From positions 1-38,163 of the forward strand of contig JABVXV010000463.1 of assembly GCA_013365325.1 (NCBI GenBank): DNA of 38,163 bases, read 5' to 3'. Both the position numbers and the translations under genes were made by a program. The stretch's first letter is position 1; every line of letters starts with the position of its first letter. The DNA comes from Dipetalonema caudispina (lineage: Eukaryota > Nematoda > Chromadorea > Rhabditida > Onchocercidae). The notes under the pieces were generated by a model. That model had not been told where the DNA came from, did not search any database, and saw nothing but the letters and a program-made list of their open reading frames with translations. Positions 1-11,498 of the stretch are shown here, one piece after another.

Positions 1-199
<199 letters not shown>

Positions 200-1180
200 T
201 CATCATCATCATCATTATTGCTATGACTATTTTATTACTCCAGTTTTTTCTGTTCCTGAAAAAAAATTTCACATCTAATTTATTAAGAAATTTCACGCTC
301 TAATTGTCGATTCTATATCTTACCAAATTTACTTCGTGACACTTAAAAGCATATTTAAACTTAATGCACCAATTCATTACTGATAGCGTTTGAAGCTGCT
401 TTCATACGTTTTTTTTTTTTCATTTATCTCAATTTAGTGTTATCATTGAAATTTGCTCATTTCCAAAACTTTCCTATCGTCTAATATTTTTTACATAACT
501 TAAAAGTGAATGATTAAATTCACCGAATTATCTTAGAATAAGGAAAATGCCATTTATTCTTGAGAATAGCTATCAAAATTTGCTACAAATGAAACAAAAA
601 ACGAAAAATTTCCAACCAACAAAAATTAAGCAAAAATTTGTTAAACATAAAATTATTTGTGTTAGTATAAAGAATGAAACAAGACAGCAACTTGTACTAA
701 AAATATTGCTATAGTAAAATTTTATTTATTATTTTAAGTTTAACAAATAATTAGGAAGCAATAAATCAAATGATAAATTTCGATGTAAGAAATAGCTGGC
801 GCATTTAGTATATTCTAATATGTTTATCTGCAATATATTCTTACTCAATTAAATTGAATCAATTTAATACAAAAAGCGCAATATTTATGATACATTCACA
901 TTTAGCTGAATTGAATTAATTTAATTTAACACGAAAAGCAATATTTTATCTCCTTATTACATAGTTACATTTAATTAAATCGAATTATTTTATACGAAGT
1001 GCGCAATATTTTAAGCAAAACACATTCTTAATAATTTTTAATTTTCGACAAAAATTTTAATGAAATGAATAATTTAATATTGCTCTAATCATTAACTTTG
1101 TAATGTGCAACCTCAGTATTCACAAACATCTGTTACTGTCGAAAATTTACAAACAAATTTTATTTTAATTAAATTAAAAT
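200..1180. other. intergenic, AT-rich, upstream of QSOX
   Basis: No coding signal seen. The stretch holds a degenerate tandem array at about 843-1018 (listed separately) and homopolymer runs. A core promoter cannot be picked out because TATA-like strings occur throughout. Confidence 0.6.
843..1018. repeat. degenerate tandem array, period about 62 bp, 3 copies
   Basis: Three diverged copies, each with an ATTGAATyAATTTAA-like segment followed by a GC(G)CAATATTT segment. The GC(G)CAATATTT cores start near 876, 938 and 1001, giving spacings of 62 and 63 bases. A possible further partial copy lies just upstream near 830. Confidence 0.6.
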
Positions 1181-1189
1181 TTTTTCAGA
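1181..1189 (+). promoter_or_regulatory. probable spliced-leader trans-splice acceptor of QSOX
   Basis: TTTTTCAG ends one base before the ATG at 1190. No upstream exon in a matching phase is apparent. In nematodes such an isolated acceptor abutting the start codon usually receives a spliced leader. Trans-splicing itself is inferred, not seen. Confidence 0.6.
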
Positions 1190-4100
1190 ATGTTTCCATT
1201 ATTCAAGGCTTTATTAGTATTATTATCCAATATTTTTGGAAGATTCGCATATAGCGAATTTGCATTTCTGGGTCGGCAACCTACTGCAATTAATCCAACT
1301 CTATATGATTCGAAAGCCGATTTAATCATACAACTTGACGATATGACCTTCAACGATACAATCTTCTGCAAGCATTCATCATCATCATCTGATATTGATG
1401 ATGATCATTGTACCGCTTATGTTGTCGAAGCAAGTTTTGATTCAATTAAAAGAGATGGAATGATTGCTGAATTTGAAAAAATAATTAGCGTCGTGAAAAA
1501 AGTTCCGACAAAATTTTATTACAGTAATAATAATTGATAGCAATACTGATTGATTTTATGAAAGTTTATCGTTTAATTATATTTAACAAATTTCCAATTT
1601 TTTTTTTCTAACAATGTTATGCCATATTTTTTTTTACAAATTTATGTTTAATACATGATTTCATCGAATATGTTCATTCGTTTAAATCGACTTTTGGCAA
1701 TTATGCAATCTGTCGAAATAATTAATATCGAATTTCGCGCGATATACAGTAATTAAACATATTTCGCAATAAAGTTAAAATAGTTTTATTCAATTAAAGA
1801 ATTGAAATTTTTTATTCAGTTTGCAAATACAAAAAGTAATTCTGGCATTAGAGTTAGGCGGAATTTAATTGTGAAAGTTATTGTATCGAAGTTAAAAGTT
1901 ACATTATAAAAATTGCGAAATAGATAAATAAATTTGACATTTTTTACTACAATAGTGACAAAACTAATGGATGTTTTATTATAAATCCAACTGACTCAAT
2001 TAATTTAATTCATTTATTAATTGAATTGCATCAAAAAGTATAGCTGTTACAAATTTCAGAAGTGACATGAATTTGAGATGATACATATTAAAAAAAGGAA
2101 GCAAAAAAACTCCACATCTTTTATAATTTACTTGATAAATTCATTTTAATTTTCTATTACTCTTTTCCTAAAATTTGTTAGACATTGCTAAATTTTAAAT
2201 TTTAAATTTTAAAAATAATTCAATCTTTTCTTTCAAAAAAAAAGGAGGAATAAAGCGAGTAATTTTTTCAGTTTTACTTAGATTGGTGCGGACATTGCCG
2301 TAATTATGCAAAAATATATAAGTCATTAGCGAGAGATATTCATGGATGGAATAAAGTGGTTCAGTTAGCTGCCATAAATTGCGCTGATCCACTTAACGAA
2401 GTCACTTGTCAAACAAACGATGTCATATTTTTCCCATATTTCAAGGTTTTTTTGTAATATTTTTATCACAGATCATAAAATATAATACGATTACGTATTT
2501 ATATCAAATATATTCTATGATGGCAACAAAAATTCATAGAATCGGAAAAAAGAATTGGAATGAAGCATTTATTTTTCACATTTCTCATTATACAAATATT
2601 TCAAAAAAAAAAAAAAAAAAAGAAGTAAGGAAGTGGAAAGAAGAAACTATCTACTGCAGTATTTTCCACGAAATTCAAGCAGTCCAGAACATGGTATATC
2701 AATGGATGCGTTACAATCAGTTAGTGAAATGCGAGATTTGATCACTCGAATGATTATTCAATTCGATTACAATGCAAATCAATCACCTAATCATCCTAAT
2801 TTTAATTTTTTAAGAAAGTAAATAATTTCGTTTTTTTTCTTAATATTAGTTAAAAATTAAAAAAATTTTCCTTATTATTTTGAATTTTCAAAATAAAATT
2901 GTTTTAGCATGGAAAAATATAGTGAATTATGGGAAATTATGAACAAATCTGTACCATTGTTGGTGATTATTTTTGAAGAAGGGATAGAATCACTTGTTGG
3001 TGCACAGGTAAGAATAGTTGAAATGTAGTTTTATCAAGTAATATTTGACAAATATAAACAATTTCAAACAACATTATTAAATTAAGGATTAAATTTCAAA
3101 TTTAAACTTTTCTACAAAAGAAGAGGAAGAGGTGTAAACTTCATTTTATTGAGAGAGAATAATTAAAATATGAGTTGTATGAAAAACACAAGAAAGAATA
3201 CTTATATATGACGAGTTAAGTTATTCCAAACTTTATCATAAATGCAGAAATAACAATGTTTGAATAATATAATTACTTGCACAACTAATTAAGTTGTTCC
3301 AAAAAAATCTTTGTTCCTGAGACTTCTGCTAATAACTACTTCCCTTAGCTATTTTATTTAAATTTTATTGATTTTATTAATTTAAAATATTATTCAGTTG
3401 TTACTTGATATGAGCAAATACAGCGATCGTTTCGTAGCACGACGATGCTTAAAACATCATCCACTTGCCGATGCCTTATACATCAAAAATTTCCCGTCAA
3501 TGGCAATTTTTAAACGTGGACAGATTAAACCATTACTTGTCGCTGAGTAAGATTTTTTAATTTTTTGAAATGTTTTTAAAATTTTATTTTAACTTAATTT
3601 TGTCCTGATAATTAGAACTACTTAAAGTTTATTTGTTAGATTTAAAACTTCATCGTGAACATATTATAGAAATAAGTATGCGCGTATCGATTTTTTCGAA
3701 TATTTTCGGAAAATAATCTTTTTTTTAACCTTTAAAGTTACTTTCGAAATAAAAAATATATGTGTTCCCTTTTTTGTCTTTTTTGTTAAAAATGTAAAAT
3801 AATAGCAGTAATCTTTTTTTGAATGCAATATGCTTTTTTTACGAAACAATTTTTAAAACTTAACAAAATACAAAAATGTTTAGATTGCGAAAGCTATTGT
3901 TCAATGAATTAGAAAAATTTTTGATCACTGAAGATAGCAAACCTGAAATTAGAGGAAGTGTTGTGCAAAATCAATCGCTCTGTGAAAGGGATATTGTAAA
4001 GTAAGTTTTTGAAATAGTAAAAGAAATTTTGCAGAAAAGTAAATATAATTTGCATTCGTTCTCTAAACTCATATTAACTCATTCAGATGTCGACAAAAAT

Positions 4101-7011
4101 ATTTCGTATCAGAAACAGATATGTTAAAAGCTATGCGATATGCGCTACTTCAAGAAGTAACAAGAAGTGGTAAATATCTTGCCGGTAATAATCTAACCGC
4201 TATTCGTGATTTCTTGGATACGCTTGCTAAGGTTACTGTGCTTATTGTAATTAGCATTAGTGTAATCGAAAATGGTAATTTAGTTCAGCAGAAGAAAAAA
4301 ATATTGCATTCTTTCAGTATATATTCTTCTTCTGTCAAAAATTATAAATTCCATTTCCACAAAATTATCCTCGAAAGGAAATAAATATATAAACAAATGA
4401 GAAATAAATAATAATAAATAAATAAGTAAAAATTGAAGTGTTCGACAAATGTTCTAACAGTATTTATTTGGCATTTTTAAAAGTATTTGTTAATTTATAT
4501 TAATTTCTAAAATATTTAAATATTTACAGATGATGTGGTTTATTAATTCACTGTAAATTTTATTTTACTTTAATTTTGCAGTAATCATTCTTATTTTCAG
4601 AAAAGAGATTTTAATAGGAGATTTAAAAAGAAGAACTAATTAAATCGGAAATTTACTAATAAATATTATTTCAGAATTTTCCAACCACAACAATTTACTA
4701 TAATATTACTGATGAAAATAAGGTAAATTATTATTGCATATATTAGCATTAATGGAAAAATTAATTAAGTATACTTCCTGATAACGAAAGAATGAATATT
4801 TTACTGTATTTGAAACGATAAAAATTTATGTAAGTATGAATCAAAAAGATGAAATATAGAAATTTCCACATCAGTTTGATTCTTTTAGTCTAAAAAGATT
4901 ATACGATTTCCATTAAATAAGTCTATTTTTTACAATTAAACAATGAAAATTAGTTTTTATCAAATTCATCAACGTAATTTAATTTTATTTTACAGCAATT
5001 ATCGAATAGTAAGCGAGCAGTTAATTTGTTCGGAAAAATGCGCGATTATTTGGATGAAAGAGGATTGCAAAATATAATTCCAATAAAGGAATATAAGGAA
5101 AAATTCTTAATTTTAGAAGTATGAATCATTTTCGTAATTTATTGTTTTATTACGTATTAAGAATTTGAGAATTAAATTAATAAAATAATTAAAAGGGAAG
5201 TGATGAAAGTGGTGAGAGGAATGTGAGCCATTTTTGCATTTATTGTTTCATTTTATAATAAGAATTTGAAAATTAAGTTAGAAAAGGAAATATTTGAATA
5301 TATGAAAGAGGTGTAAATGTAGTAGATATTTGATGCTAAAAGACTTAATAAGTTTTTCAATGATTAAGTAACTTTGATAGCGTAAGTGAAATATTTTTCA
5401 GGAAGAAAATAATCATCCATTTCCGGTAGAAGCTGATTGGGAACATTGTGCTGGTTCAAGTCCAAAATTTCGAGGCTATTCTTGTGGCCTATGGACAACA
5501 TTTCATGCACTTACTGTTCAAGCTTATAAAAATGGCTTTAGTGGTTAGAATTACTATTTGTTTCTTTTTGATCTATTTGGTAAGTGAACGTTTCAGGTTA
5601 TAGATCTAATTATTACTATTAAAAGTAACTTCAATTTGACTGTTTAAGACACTTAATCAATAATACATTTGGAAATGATGCTTTCAGATTCAAAATTCGT
5701 TCCAATAACTTCATTGGTAGCAATTCGAAATTGGATAAATTATTTTTTCGGTTGTCAACATTGTCGCGATCATTTCCTTCGAATGACAACTCGAACTTTT
5801 CGCATGGAAAATCAAGTTGGTTATTCTTGCAATATTATCTCTTGCAGTAATGAAGTTTATAATGTTTGGGACAATTTCTTCAAGTGTTCACAGAACGGAT
5901 TTGGATTGGATAGAGTCTTAAAATGCTAATGGAACAAATAAAAATCTCTTTTTGAAATAAATGATCATTTTATTAAGCACTGAACCAAATGAGTGAAAAA
6001 TATTTATATTTTAATATTAATATAAGTTGAAAATTAATTAAGTAAAAAGTAAGTTTAATGACAATATAGAAGCAATTTCTGCAAAAAGTTTTTGATTCAC
6101 GATGTCAGATTTCGCGTTGTTACTTAAATTTGAGCAAAAATATCACACGTTGAAAATATATTGCCACTGAGGTACCATACGATTTATAATTAGAAGAAGA
6201 AAATCTATTCATTTAATGCATCAGAAAACAAATGAGTAGACAGGAAAAAGATAGTTGCATTTGTCAATAAAATTCATCCCTTCTATTTCAGAATTGATCC
6301 GAATACCAAATTCATTTATAGCATTCTCATTTAAAATAGAAACTTAGCTGTGCACTCTTTTTGGCTATATTTATATTTAGTACAATTTTAATATGGCCTT
6401 TTAAAAAATAAATAAAATAATGGACTTAATTAGATGTGTTAACATTTTTAGGTGCAACATCCGGAAGATGTGTTTATGTATTTGTGGCAAGCGCATAACA
6501 TTGTTAATGCTCGTCTTCGTGGTCAAGATACAGAAGATCCGGAATTTCCAAAACTACAATTTCCATCCGATTTTTTGTGTGGTACCTGTCGACAAGAAGG
6601 ATATTTCAGCAGTGATCAAGTGAAAGATTTCTTACTTGTTTACTATAGTGCTATTAAGCCTTTTTCAGGTCAAAAATAATTATGACCTGATTTGATGCAT
6701 TCTTCAAATGATTCGTCATAATACTACTATAATTCCCACAAATTAATTGCAAATTTAATTCGGTAATTATTTACAAATCTTCTATAAGATGTCCAAACTA
6801 ATAGACTTCTTCACTTACTTAATGGTGAAAAGTTTTTTTCTTTGCTTCATTTATTTAGAAAAACCAAAAAATTCAAATTGATTCTCCATTATACATCAGA
6901 AATGTTGTTGGATTTATTATTTATTGTTAATAATAAAGTTATATCCTTTTTTTTTCAGCTGCTCGAAGAGCAATAATTTATTTTAATAACAGGAAAACTA
7001 GGTGTTCTTGA
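1190..7011 (+). CDS. QSOX: quiescin sulfhydryl oxidase (QSOX), 13 exons, 597 aa
   Basis: Flavin-linked oxidase that forms disulfides in secretory-pathway proteins and passes electrons to oxygen. Exons: 1190-1429, 2272-2445, 2660-2817, 2908-3007, 3398-3546, 3884-4000, 4087-4231, 4675-4722, 4996-5118, 5402-5543, 5688-5815, 6452-6668, 6959-7011; all phases agree and total 1794 nt. Residues 1-22 look like a signal peptide. The thioredoxin domain carries CGHC at 86-89 (WCGHC). A second, redox-inactive Trx-like part follows, then a helical linker. The ERV/ALR domain (about 425-560) has the FRGYSCGLW segment, the active CQHC at 488-491, an HNIVNARL flavin-site segment near 523-530 and the distal CGTC at 551-554. 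Length is close to the short human form. No C-terminal membrane segment is seen in this model. Intron 1 needs a GC donor. Family assignment is firm; the last exon is less certain, because retaining intron 12 gives a stop at 6677-6679 instead. Confidence 0.93.
5816..5942 (+). other. possible alternative 3' end of QSOX (extended exon 11)
   Basis: If the donor at 5816 is not used, the frame stays open for 37 more codons (with 4 Cys) to TAA at 5927-5929, and AATAAA follows at 5937-5942. The product would keep the CQHC centre but lose the distal CxxC. The ORF length and the close poly(A) signal suggest an intronic polyadenylation isoform; chance cannot be excluded. Confidence 0.3.
6932..6937 (+). 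terminator. candidate poly(A) signal (AATAAA) of a QSOX isoform
   Basis: AATAAA lies 253 bases after the stop reached if intron 12 is retained (6679), and just upstream of the last-exon acceptor at 6957-6958. For the full 13-exon form the next AATAAA I see is at 7518-7523. Confidence 0.3.
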
Positions 7012-7917
7012 AATGTATTCGTTAAATTTTGATGTTTTTCTTCATATTTTGTTCTTTGCTAATAATGTCAACGGAAATATTATTGAAACTCTATAAATTT
7101 CAAAATTTTTCTATTCGTGAATTATCGAATGCAAATTTTACCATGTATTGATGTTCATTGTTTACAACAGATAGTAATAATTGGAGATAATAATTATTGA
7201 CTGATGTTTTGTGTTCAGTTCTAAAAATACCACCAAAATGAATAACGATCATCAACTTTGTTTTTCTTTTTTTAAAGATTATGGAGAGTTATGAATACTG
7301 ATTGATTTTCGATTAAACCATTCTAAATAACTATTGTCAATCATTTTGTTCTAGCATAATATATAATAATAATCGACAACACTACATTTCCAAAATTTAA
7401 AAGGCATTCAATTTACATTTGTTTTTTCTTTTTTGAATTTTCTACCAGACATTTTAGTGGCATGAAATTTTACAAATTATAGCCATGAAACACTATTATA
7501 TGTTGTGCTTAAAATTTAATAAAAATATATTAAGAATTTTTGTAAATTCTACCAGTGTTTAATAATTTCTGCATCATATCGCCAAAGCAATTAATTTATT
7601 TGTATAACAAAATTCAATAATGAATTTTGAAAATTTTTTGCATCAAATTCTTAACTGAAGTGAATGTTATTATTAATCATGAAACTTCATATTTTTTCGT
7701 CAACAGTAAAATTCTGATACTAATAAAAAACAAATATATAGTAATTAATGAAAAGTCTAGTACCTCAATTAGTCTAAATATCGTAAAAAACGCCTAATCG
7801 AATTATTCCGAAAATTCCAGGAACTAAATTCTTGTAATAAGATATTGATGACAGTTTGAGAAACATGTCTAATATCACACGTCAAAAGAAAATAAAGTCA
7901 ATTGAATTGTCGAAAGT

Positions 7918-8235
7918 CAGTAAATGAATATTTGCGAATGTTAACTCGTTACAAACACAAATTTATGATTCGTCGAAAAGCAAAAAATATGCATCTATGT
8001 TAAGTTGTCACAAATGCATATTTATGCTACTTTAGGCGATAAAGATTTGCATATGCACATTAACAACTATTCACAATTCCATATTTTTGCTTCTTTAAAC
8101 AACGACAAATTAGCGTTTACGTTTGCGCATTACTAACTAACAGAAAATGCAAATTTGTGGAATCGAAAAATTCAGCAAATGTACATTTGCGTATCATTAA
8201 CTTTTCACAAATTCATATCTTGCTAAATAAAAAGT
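7918..8235. repeat. degenerate minisatellite, about 5 copies of 60-70 bp
   Basis: Five diverged units share the order: ACATTTGCG-like segment, TTAACT, a (T)CACAAA segment, CATATTTATGCT-like segment, then a purine-rich tail. The TTAAC/TTAAG/CTAACT landmarks fall near 7941, 8000, 8060, 8133 and 8197. Copies differ by many substitutions and small indels, so the array is old or under some constraint. It is unlike the 843-1018 array in sequence but similar in period. Confidence 0.6.
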
Positions 8236-8758
8236 AAACAAATGCACGTATTTTCTGCAATCTAATTAATAAATCATTTTGAAGTTGAAGATAAAATTTC
8301 ACATACATCACTTGTTATTTTTTATTAATCACTTGTTTCGAAATATTTTCTTTCAAATAGTTTCATAATGGATTCGAACCATTTTTTAAAGGGTTGTTTG
8401 CTTGGTTATCTAATATTTATTAATTTTTTCCTTTATTTGCAATTTTATTGCTGAAATAACCATAAATTTAGAACCACTTGTCATAATAGTAATGAACTAA
8501 CAGTGAAGTAGATGAAATGTAAATTCTCTCTAATTCTCCGAGGATGACGAATTTCCATTATGGATAACGTTAATATATAGGTCATTTGTCAAGGGATTGA
8601 AGAATGTTTCTGAATAGCAATGTATGCAATTATGTCAAGTAAGGAAATGAGAACGAAATATTTAGAATGACTTGCAAGTCTTGAACTTACTTCGATTTAA
8701 AGATTAATTGATTTGATTTTAATCCACTAACTTTTCAATCCAGAAAGTTGAAAGTCAA

Positions 8759-8817
8759 GAATAATTTTAATTAAAAATTAACTACCAGGAATAATTTTAA
8801 TTGAAAATTAACTACCA
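8759..8817. repeat. 30-bp tandem duplication
   Basis: Two adjacent copies (8759-8788 and 8789-8817) of a unit starting GAATAATTTTAATT and ending AACTACCA. They differ at one position (A/G after TTAATT). Confidence 0.85.
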
Positions 8818-8917
8818 TTGACTTTAAATAATCAAATTATCGATGAATTAATGAAGTTGGAAGACCCTGCTAAACTTCTTATTTCCCTCTTTTTTTACCG
8901 GAAGGTTCCCTAAATCT

Positions 8918-9300
8918 ATGGCCACAACGGACGCTTTGTTCATGGTAAGAACCAAAATTGTGATTGTTCTTCTGGTATAATATAATAATAGGTAATAGAT
9001 TATCTTAGCAATTAAATTAATTGCTTTGACTACTTTACTATATATTCTCTACAGAAAGTAAAATATATTATGATAAGTTTACTGAATATTTCCGCTCGAT
9101 TCTCCAACAGCTTTACTGATAACAGTAACAACAGCAGCAGACTGTCTACTTTCAGGCAGAGGAGCTCGTTTAACTACTTCCTCGTCTACCTTCCACTTAT
9201 GAAATGTCTGTTCCTCCACCATCTCTTCTCCATCACTCTTCCAATTCCTCCAATCTCCGCTTCATCTCACCAAGTAGGTAACAGCATATTGCAGTGTTGA
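8918..9300 (+). CDS. candidate two-exon small gene, 90 aa, unknown
   Basis: Not recognised. Exon 1 is 8918-8944 (9 codons) followed by a consensus GTAAGA donor; exon 2 is 9055-9300 after a CTCTACAG acceptor. Both are phase 0, so the reading frame continues to a TGA. The predicted product is rich in Ser, Phe and Leu, with one hydrophobic stretch near its middle and no motif I know. A donor-like GTAGGT/GTAACA near 9272-9282 could extend the gene further. The opposite strand is also open over about 9087-9250, so which strand codes, if either, is unclear. The stretch is visibly less AT-rich than its surroundings, which is why it is listed. Confidence 0.25.
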
Positions 9301-9543
9301 AAAACGGTCGTCTTTACTGTATCATTCTTAAATCTATATATTTCAATCTGTACCCCTTTTAAAATAATCAATTAATTTATAGCTCTTCTAAAAAAAATCA
9401 AAAAGAAAAAAAACAGAAAGAATAGAACGAAGTACTTTTTGCGCAATTCTTTGTATAAACTATTGTAATGTTTCGTGAATTACAGCAGTTTACACAAGAA
9501 AAGGAATTGCGGAAATGCATTTCGCGATTCGGATCAAGTAGGA

Positions 9544-9758
9544 TCAAATGATGGAACTGTTATTAATCCACCAGGCCTGAGGACAATTCATTACAGTCTC
9601 ACTTTCTAAATAATTCAAAACATCAAATATATCTGGACTTTCTTCATCGAGAGCGAGTATTTTACAGAATTTGCAATTTCTCAAATTTCCACGAAGTGAC
9701 ACACATTGGACAACTACTGTTCGTTCATAGTTTAAATTTAGTGATGCTATAATTTGTA
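9544..9758 (-). CDS. candidate terminal exon on the minus strand, unknown protein
   Basis: Reading right to left, a TTTGCAG acceptor opens an exon at 9758 that stays open for 71 codons to a TGA at 9544-9546. It contains a Cys cluster (NCKFC plus two further Cys) with spacing loosely like half of a saposin fold, but I do not assign that family. A matching upstream donor (GTAAAT, exon side ending at 9887, phase 1) joins in frame to about 15 more open codons, but I find no start codon or further acceptor there. The 3' limit is uncertain because a GTGAGA donor near 9601 could splice to sequence near 9330-9270. It may be a real gene fragment or a pseudogene. Confidence 0.3.
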
Positions 9759-9887
9759 CTGCAAATTCATTTAAAATCACTTATAATACTACTTATTACA
9801 TTTGTCAAACTTCAAGCATGGTAACATCTTCCGATAACACTATTTATTTCGAAAAACATTAAGTAATTTGAATTCGGTATATTTACC

Positions 9888-11459
9888 AACAAAGTTAAAC
9901 GGGATTTCTTCGTACACACCAATATTATATACGATTTATTTTTATCCATCAGCAATTATTAATCTACCCGTAATTTCACTGCTCTGTTTTCACCTCTGTA
10001 CTCATTTATATATTCTATACTCATTTATCAGAATTAAAAAGTTTGCTTGTTTTAATTAAAATATATCAGAAAGAATTATACAACAAAAATCATATATTTT
10101 CAAAAGCCGAGCAATTCTTGGCACGGATTTTTTAGCTTTCATTTTTCTCTGGTTTTGCGTATTTTTGTTGATAAATCTTTACTCTTTCAAATCAAATGAT
10201 TTCAAAGCAGTTGTGTGAAGATTCTTAATTCATGTACCAATCATTATGGAATTTGGACCGATCAAATTTTGACTTTCAGATATTTTCAACTTCAATTTTG
10301 AGGCTGAGGTGTGCTATGAGATGAATATTCTCCCTTTTCTGTTTTCTCTAGTCACAAACAAGCGTTCAATAAAGTGTTGCGGTTTCGAAATCATTCCATT
10401 TTCAAAATATAGTATTTCTAGGCAATATAATCTCCAAAAATCTGAATGACAAATTCTTTACCCTTTTCTAATCATAAACATAGGTGATTTGGAGATCTAA
10501 AAGTTCTCTTGTTATTAAATTTTGGCAAGTAGATTAAAGGAGATTTAACTAATTTTTTTTTTTTTTTTTTTTTTTTTTTGCAACGAAGAACTGGAATTCG
10601 AATAGATATGTGGAATTATCAATATGTGTATCATCTTGATGATCTACGGTAAATAAAATTTTTGCCATTTTTTGGAGTGCAAAAATTTACAATCATAAAA
10701 TATTTGAATCAAAAATTTTATTTAGCTTCAATAAGTGTCTAATTCCTTCATTTTTCAACAATTCTTCTAGGAATAGCAAATAGAGCATTTACAATTTACT
10801 CTAACTTTATCTGTTTTTAATTCCTATTAACATATATATATATGCATATGCTATTTAACTCTTCTACGATCTTATTTTACCTCTTTTATTCTCCCCATAC
10901 ATTGCTACATACTCTTTAATAAATCTTATAAATCTCTTTGTCTTATTGACATTTATTGTTCTTATATTTTTGTCAATATCCTAACTGTAAGAATATAACC
11001 ATAATGTAATGTTGAAATTTCGTTCTGAATTGAAGGTTAACGTATGTTTCAATTAAAATATCAATGACATGAGATTGAGGTCGTTGCATAGCGTGCCACC
11101 TGAAATTTTTGCTAAAATTCAGCTTCACATTCTTTTTAGTGTTTCGACCGGATTGGTTTCTTTTTCCGGAAAGTTTCAGTATTTAGAGTGCTTTCATAAT
11201 CCATTGTATAGCTTTAGATATATTCATATAATTTATGATTCGTGCTCATATAACGCGTCACACATTACACATAGATTTGGCTGACACATCATGTATCATT
11301 TATTGTTTCTTCGTCTACCACGTATGTATGTAGCCAATACATGCCACGTATTGTTTCTTCATTTGCTTAATTTTTCTTATTCCTTTTATTTAACTTTTCA
11401 AATTCTAGACTTCAGTTAAAAAATTCTTAGCATTATCGGGTATCGTGCATAATAGTGAT
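9888..11459. other. intergenic upstream of IMPACT
   Basis: No supported gene. Contains a 27-base poly(T) run at 10553-10579 and a short (TA)n run near 10831-10842. A 71-codon + strand ORF at 11069-11284 has no splice context or recognisable motif. Two AG acceptors near 11414 and 11429 (ACTTCAG, ATTCTTAG) are candidate trans-splice sites for the IMPACT transcript. Confidence 0.5.
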
Positions 11460-11498
11460 ATGATAAATAGTTACCGTATAAACGGCAAAACGGCGTGA
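11460..11498 (+). CDS. upstream ORF of IMPACT, 12 codons plus stop
   Basis: ATG at 11460 opens a 12-codon ORF whose TGA (11496-11498) directly abuts the ATG of the IMPACT frame at 11499, in the same frame. If included in the mature leader, it would be translated before IMPACT and allow only re-initiation or leaky scanning. Whether the leader contains it depends on the trans-splice or cap site, which I cannot see. Confidence 0.4.
   Translation: MINSYRINGKTA

Larger units (their letters stand above)
7012..8917. other. intergenic between QSOX and the next candidate ORF
   Basis: No gene seen. AT-rich, with a candidate AATAAA at 7518-7523 and the two tandem repeats listed separately. A B-box-like string occurs on the minus strand at about 8372-8388 without the rest of a tRNA. 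Confidence 0.55.

Noticed and set aside
8366..8390. Perfect B-box-like GGTTCGAATCC with a 5-bp T-arm on the minus strand, suggesting a tRNA
   Set aside because: No matching acceptor stem, D arm or anticodon arm lies upstream on that strand; only a T-arm-like piece is present.
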